A DNA stretch of 34,951 bases from contig CASETY010000012.1 in NCBI GenBank assembly GCA_949291115.1, positions 1 through 34,951 of the forward strand, written 5' to 3'. The notes under the pieces are model-generated. The model did not search any database, had not been told where the DNA came from, and was given only the letters and a program-made list of their open reading frames with translations. Within the stretch, counting starts at the first letter, position 1; each line of letters starts with the position of its first letter. Position numbers and translations under genes: made by a program. Shown here one piece after another: positions 31,901-34,951 of this stretch. The stretch comes from an uncultured bacterium (GTDB taxonomy: Bacteria; Bacillota_I; Bacilli_A; Acholeplasmatales; Anaeroplasmataceae).

Positions 31901-31957
31901 AATAGACAAGAAGAATTAATCAATAGTGGTAATGCATACGATTTTATTTATGCATAG
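28922..31957 (+). CDS. Secreted 1011-residue surface protein with Big_2 domains and a beta-helix-like C-terminal region
   Basis: An extracytoplasmic protein with an N-terminal signal or anchor helix (about residues 4-30, no lipobox; the helix is followed by AIDIQVSS). Two bacterial Ig-like Big_2 domains follow (about 33-125 and 127-213), the second with the standard TSNSSVVSVDQMGNVNAKAVGEAVVTV core. Further Ig-like repeats lie at about 214-515. A region from about 515 to 760 shows right-handed beta-helix character (NSKIFGNGYQINAHKSTFENK, then VEVMGDNVSISYARLNNGRTVLRVFG), akin to pectate-lyase-like folds, but I see no complete active site. The tail (about 760-1011) is unique. It has no LPxTG or lipobox, so it is released or membrane-held through the N-terminal helix. 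Tight linkage to an ABC-2 pair suggests shared function. Confidence 0.75.
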   Translation: MAKKLILLMLVIPIIIMVSLYATTKTVSLAIDIQVSSVEIPDYAKFLYYDIDSGETLPKVEYNVYPTNAANKKVNFSVEQYNEEELADVEIDENGVIKPKSTGYARINVVTADGGFKDSCILEVTSNKVTGITITNKEAFNDFYVDDSQKLEVKLQPSEPNDKVLTYETSNSSVVSVDQMGNVNAKAVGEAVVTVKSEKYGVSDSLTIKVLPTDIIDISDTKIATIQNNGKLSLSISTMEEYSLEVKIYDGENEVYNDYYTDFFDVKLIDTAYGKDLEFTYKKAIDKNLTFRLEVIIKTASGLMRSKECIIDFVTDVDVSLVQSDYIINLGQTITAHFVVNPQAKLDFEFASSNELEVSAYSTNNDSFLRITGNKLGKHQVKLSAYYEGAYIDEFILNVLVVPASLRIIENANIYGLKNELVFGYGNNTLKINIDEDTLNVFGKEYIKIVPYVNNSVTSSVEVSTLDGVNFNVNVKDKSLDQKVTFKLIFNYENETKIYDEFSVLCKGKATNVSNYKDLKQALNNKEDVALQGDILDFPLDPKIDVDYKEIYTTYDYTYYTNRNLDRPKIKVLLEVNSKIFGNGYQINAHKSTFENKVDPNGFLLTNNPLIFKGPLDFAGVGDAATTASVKAQDNIVMALYDNAVLDNVEIKNCNNVSDLTHLNYVGTTVEVMGDNVSISYARLNNGRTVLRVFGDKENSDKVINVKVNNSILSNAREFIIRIGSNKFKDNNLTSDNQAIDLDSQYLDPNEKLPFPFNDKNNKSIQNYYENLSKEDQTKYDEKYIKTYLTLDNVALQQCGIFSIGLDSHFAGPALNGGGKFSNMANSILKDWHNMAKTSYGAKLILANKVNIYDWKLLEDVDSSTLIEQAFNEGAVGDSELGQILKTFKFDVRELVETISQKDGYKDIVYQNKYVHGGIAFFGGGLNYDVIEKTDSYLASSNYDLTGYQIGLDDAINDTDDAVEGVFKSALIEAAGNTDFYFYLCDSKSGFTPNRQEELINSGNAYDFIYA

Positions 31958-31997
31958 AAAGGTTAAAAACTTAAGGTTTTAACCTTTCTTTTTTTTT
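31957..31997 (+). terminator. Terminator of the ABC-2/surface-protein operon
   Basis: AAAGGTTAAAA (31958-31968) and TTTTAACCTTT (31977-31987) pair perfectly, closed by a G-C pair, around an 8-base loop and followed by a long T-run. Confidence 0.9.
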
Positions 31998-32014
31998 GTG
32001 TCAACCATGAAAGA

Positions 32015-32044
32015 TTGACAAAACCTAAAAAAACGTTGTATAAT
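32015..32044 (+). promoter_or_regulatory. Consensus promoter of the MBG lipoprotein gene
   Basis: TTGACA (32015-32020) and TATAAT (32039-32044), both perfect, are separated by 18 bases. The start codon lies 31 bases downstream, with AGAAAGGG between. Confidence 0.85.
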
Positions 32045-32075
32045 AAGTTACAGTTTAGAAAGGGCTTTTACAAAA

Positions 32076-34951
32076 ATGAAAAGGAAAATAATTGCAATTA
32101 TTACGATAGTTTTAACAATTATAATAATGGCCTCGTGTGCCGAAGTTACAACTTATCAGTTTATTGATGATGGATTTAATAATACAATTAAATATGATAA
32201 AGAAAATGAAGAAATATCTTTAGCTGGTTTATATATAACTAGTGATGAAGAAACTAAAACACCCGTTACTTGGGACATGGTAAAAGAATGGGATGGAAGA
32301 GACTCTGTAGGTTTAAAAGAATTAACTTTAACCTATCAAGATGTTGAACAAACATTCAACTATTCTGTTTATTATGAAGTAGCTTTTATGGTTGAAGGTG
32401 ATATTTATGATACAGACTATATTATAAATATTGAAGATTTTAAATATCCAGAAGTAAACCCTAGTGTTAGTGGTTTTATTGGTTGGGAAGAAAAACCAAC
32501 TAGCATTAATGATAATATTGTTATTAATGCTTTAATTAAAAACACAGTAACCCCAGATACACCAAGTATCAGTTCTTTAAGTGCGACTTATGGTGATACT
32601 TATAATGATATAAGTTTACCAGCTAATAGTTTTGGTAAGTGGACATTTAAAGAAGACTTAAATACAAGTGTAGGTAATGTTGGTTCTAAAGAAGTAGATT
32701 TAGTCTTTATACCAAATGATCCTAGTAAGTATGATGAAGTAGAAAAAAGTGTTACTTTAAATGTTTCTAAAAAAGAAGTAAATATAACACCAGAAAAGAC
32801 TTATACATATACAGGTTCAAAAATAGACTTGAAATATAGTTTTGATGTTAAAGAAGAATTAAAAGTAATAATTGAAGACGATTATGACAAAGTAGATGTT
32901 GGTACTTATAACGCTATTATTAAAATTGATGATGCAAATTATAGTGGAGAAGTAGCTTTTGAATATAAAATAGAACAAGCTAATATTACAATAAGTACAA
33001 AAGATGTTAATGTAGCCTTTGATAAAGTAGACACATTAGAAGTACCAGCATATGAAGTAACTGGTGATGAAATAAATCAAGATGTTTTAAATAAATTAAA
33101 TATTAAAGTAACTGTTCCTCCAATACCAGAAACAGGAGAATATAGTTTCAAAATTGAATGTGTTTCTAATCCTAATTTAAATATTACTTTAGAACCTGGT
33201 AAAATAGTAGTCACAAAAGGTGAATTTGGCAATTTGTCATCACCAATAATAAATGGGCAATTATCATATGGCGACAAGTTAACCGATGAAATGATTCAGT
33301 CAGTAAGTGGTGGTAAATGGGAACTAACTTATGGTGATTTAGTGTTAGATTTTGTTGGTGCTCAAGAAGTTAGTTTTACATTTGTACCTGATAATTTGAA
33401 TAATTATGATAAAGTTACTTTAACAAAAATTGTTAATGTTAAAAAACGTGTAGTTGATATTGTTTTAGAAGATAAAGAAGTTCCTTATACTGGTGAAGAA
33501 CTTAAATTAACAGCTAGTGTTAGTGGTCTTGTTTTTGGTGATGATGAATCAAAATATGAGTTAATTTTAAGCGGTGGTAGTGGTATAAATGTTGGTAATT
33601 ATATTGGCACATATTCTTTAAAATCTGACTATTATGAAGCAGCTTCTAAAAATGCAACCTTAAAAATCATTAAAGCCAATCCAACTTATGAAATACCTAT
33701 TTTGAATGGTTATTATAATCAAAAATTAATTGATATAGAATTACCAGAATGCTTTTCATGGTACAATCCTAATGATTTATTAGATGAAGTTGGTGTTCAT
33801 TCATTTAACGCTAAATATACACCAAAAGACACTAATAATTATAATATTATTGAAAATGTTGAATTAACTATTAATGTAGATAAAGCAGAATCTATAATTA
33901 ATAGTTCTGATAATTATTTATTTGTAGTTGGAGAAGATTATGACATTGATGCTAATTTAAATCATAACGAAAGTCAAATAAATTATGATACTTCTAATTT
34001 AAAAGTAGGGTTAAATAAAGTAGTTTTAACCGTAGAAGCAAGTAGCCATTATAAAGAAGTTTCTAAAGAAATAAATGTTTACTTAATTAATAAATTAGAA
34101 AAAATTGAAGTTACTTATAGTGAAGATTTATATTTATCAAAATTAGAATTGCCAACTTATGAGTTTGGTAAGTTTAGCTTTAGTGAAGATCGAAAATTAA
34201 AATTTGGTTTAAATCAAAGTGCGAAGGTAATTTTTAGTTTGAATGATACGGATTTAAATAGAGAATTTACTTTAAATTTTGATGTTAAGAAAAAACAAAT
34301 TGAGATTGAAATTATAAAAGATACATTTATTTATAATGGTGAACCTCAAAAATTAGAGTATAAAGTTCCTTATGAAGTAAATGTTATAGAAAGCGATATA
34401 AGTTTAACCAATGTAGGTAGTATAGAATATAGCTTAGTAATTAAAGATGAAAATTATGAAGGTTCTAAATCAGGAACTTTAACTATTGAAAAAGCCCCTT
34501 TAACTATTACATTACTTGAACAAATTATTACATATGGTAGTAACATTGACCAAACAAAATATAGTATCACTAATGGTACAAATTACAATAATGAAGTTCA
34601 AATTGAAATTTATGCTTTAGAAGAATTAACAGTTGGTACTCATGAATTAACTGTTAAAACAACACATGATGAAAATTATGAGGTAAGTGTTGTTAAAGCT
34701 AATGTAATTGTTAATAATGGTGATTTGGAATCTGCACCAGAAGTAAAATTAAAACCTTTAACATTTGAAGATGTAGTAACTAGTGATTACATTATTAGTG
34801 AAAACTTCACTTTAACAAATGGTAATGTTACATTAAATAAAGATAATGTTTTATTTAGTGATGGTAAATTAAGTGTTAAAATAAGTTTAACTTATACTAT
34901 ACCTAACTATAATCCATATATTAAAGAATATAGTTTTGAAGTAAATAAAAA
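32076..34951 (+). CDS. Large repetitive lipoprotein with MBG/Ig-like domains (3' end outside window)
   Basis: The frame stays open from ATG 32076 to the window end, at least 958 codons, with the stop beyond the edge. A signal peptide with lipobox IIMASC gives Cys21 as the lipid anchor. After about 130 unique residues, the protein is built of MBG-like beta domains of about 65-80 residues in a recurring order. Type A has an ATYGDT/QLSYGDK-like start, a W/F in the middle and FxPxDxxNYxxV. Type B has YTGxxxxL or YNGEPQKL, then NVGxY and NY. Type C ends with a G-[ED] motif before the next A. At least three B and four or five A units are seen. Such proteins act as adhesins or stalks. The preceding promoter shows its own transcription unit. 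Confidence 0.85.
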   Translation, partial: MKRKIIAIITIVLTIIIMASCAEVTTYQFIDDGFNNTIKYDKENEEISLAGLYITSDEETKTPVTWDMVKEWDGRDSVGLKELTLTYQDVEQTFNYSVYYEVAFMVEGDIYDTDYIINIEDFKYPEVNPSVSGFIGWEEKPTSINDNIVINALIKNTVTPDTPSISSLSATYGDTYNDISLPANSFGKWTFKEDLNTSVGNVGSKEVDLVFIPNDPSKYDEVEKSVTLNVSKKEVNITPEKTYTYTGSKIDLKYSFDVKEELKVIIEDDYDKVDVGTYNAIIKIDDANYSGEVAFEYKIEQANITISTKDVNVAFDKVDTLEVPAYEVTGDEINQDVLNKLNIKVTVPPIPETGEYSFKIECVSNPNLNITLEPGKIVVTKGEFGNLSSPIINGQLSYGDKLTDEMIQSVSGGKWELTYGDLVLDFVGAQEVSFTFVPDNLNNYDKVTLTKIVNVKKRVVDIVLEDKEVPYTGEELKLTASVSGLVFGDDESKYELILSGGSGINVGNYIGTYSLKSDYYEAASKNATLKIIKANPTYEIPILNGYYNQKLIDIELPECFSWYNPNDLLDEVGVHSFNAKYTPKDTNNYNIIENVELTINVDKAESIINSSDNYLFVVGEDYDIDANLNHNESQINYDTSNLKVGLNKVVLTVEASSHYKEVSKEINVYLINKLEKIEVTYSEDLYLSKLELPTYEFGKFSFSEDRKLKFGLNQSAKVIFSLNDTDLNREFTLNFDVKKKQIEIEIIKDTFIYNGEPQKLEYKVPYEVNVIESDISLTNVGSIEYSLVIKDENYEGSKSGTLTIEKAPLTITLLEQIITYGSNIDQTKYSITNGTNYNNEVQIEIYALEELTVGTHELTVKTTHDENYEVSVVKANVIVNNGDLESAPEVKLKPLTFEDVVTSDYIISENFTLTNGNVTLNKDNVLFSDGKLSVKISLTYTIPNYNPYIKEYSFEVNK

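Noticed and set aside
1-34951. Mycoplasma-type genetic code (TGA as tryptophan), CRISPR arrays, tRNA or rRNA genes, insertion sequences
   Set aside because: TGA acts as stop in several overlapping gene junctions and tryptophan is TGG throughout; no repeat-spacer pattern, cloverleaf or transposase frame was seen in the short intergenic gaps.

Overview
This is an AT-rich window that reads as the chromosome of a low-GC Gram-positive bacterium, most likely an uncultured gut member of the Bacilli related to the RF39/Erysipelotrichales/Mollicutes-like lineages. That placement is an inference. It rests on the strong AT bias, AGGAGG-type ribosome binding sites, short intergenic gaps with Bacillus-style gene order (tmk-holB-ricT-yabB-rsmI-metG), Gram-positive lipoprotein signals, and surface proteins with InlB, Big_2 and MBG repeats. 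The standard code is used: TGA acts as a stop (for example in the ATGA overlaps at 4043 and 10162) and tryptophan is TGG. I see no tRNA, rRNA, CRISPR array, IS element or prophage gene, and no gene-free stretch longer than 300 bases.

Layout. 1-2167: a leftward ktrB-ktrA potassium uptake operon with its promoter and two terminators. 2195-4842: a rightward operon of an ECF transporter S component, a DUF1893 protein, an NAD(P)HX dehydratase and an ADP-ribosylglycohydrolase. 4846-7010: a metal-efflux operon, with a free heavy-metal-binding domain and a CadA-like P1B ATPase, behind a promoter carrying two CadC/CzrA-like palindromes. 7055-8425: a leftward MATE exporter. 8496-13903: an unknown protein, then tmk, holB, ricT, a tRNA methyltransferase, a small TerB-like protein and rsmI. 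This is a reduced version of the Bacillus origin-proximal cluster and is continued by metG (13980) and a YitT protein (15901).

16769-17080: a monocistronic 76-residue membrane microprotein with its own promoter and terminator. 17105-19330: a DUF1538 membrane protein followed by two PII-like proteins. 19404-21827: a lipoprotein pectate lyase with InlB repeats. 21860-25316: a leftward ABC exporter made of a large FtsX-like permease and a LolD/MacB-like ATPase. 25416-26419: rplM-rpsI with a compact leader hairpin. 26418-31997: an ABC-2 transporter pair followed by a 1011-residue secreted Big_2/beta-helix-like protein. 32015 to the end: a large lipoprotein of tandem MBG-like domains that runs off the window.

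Themes. Half of the window is core housekeeping (replication, translation, rRNA/tRNA modification). The rest is membrane transport (K+, heavy metals, drugs, vitamins) and cell-surface or carbohydrate-facing functions typical of a gut commensal. The least explained units are the ECF/DUF1893/NnrD/ARH operon, the DUF1538 plus double PII operon, the highly expressed-looking 76-residue microprotein, and the ABC-2/giant surface protein operon.
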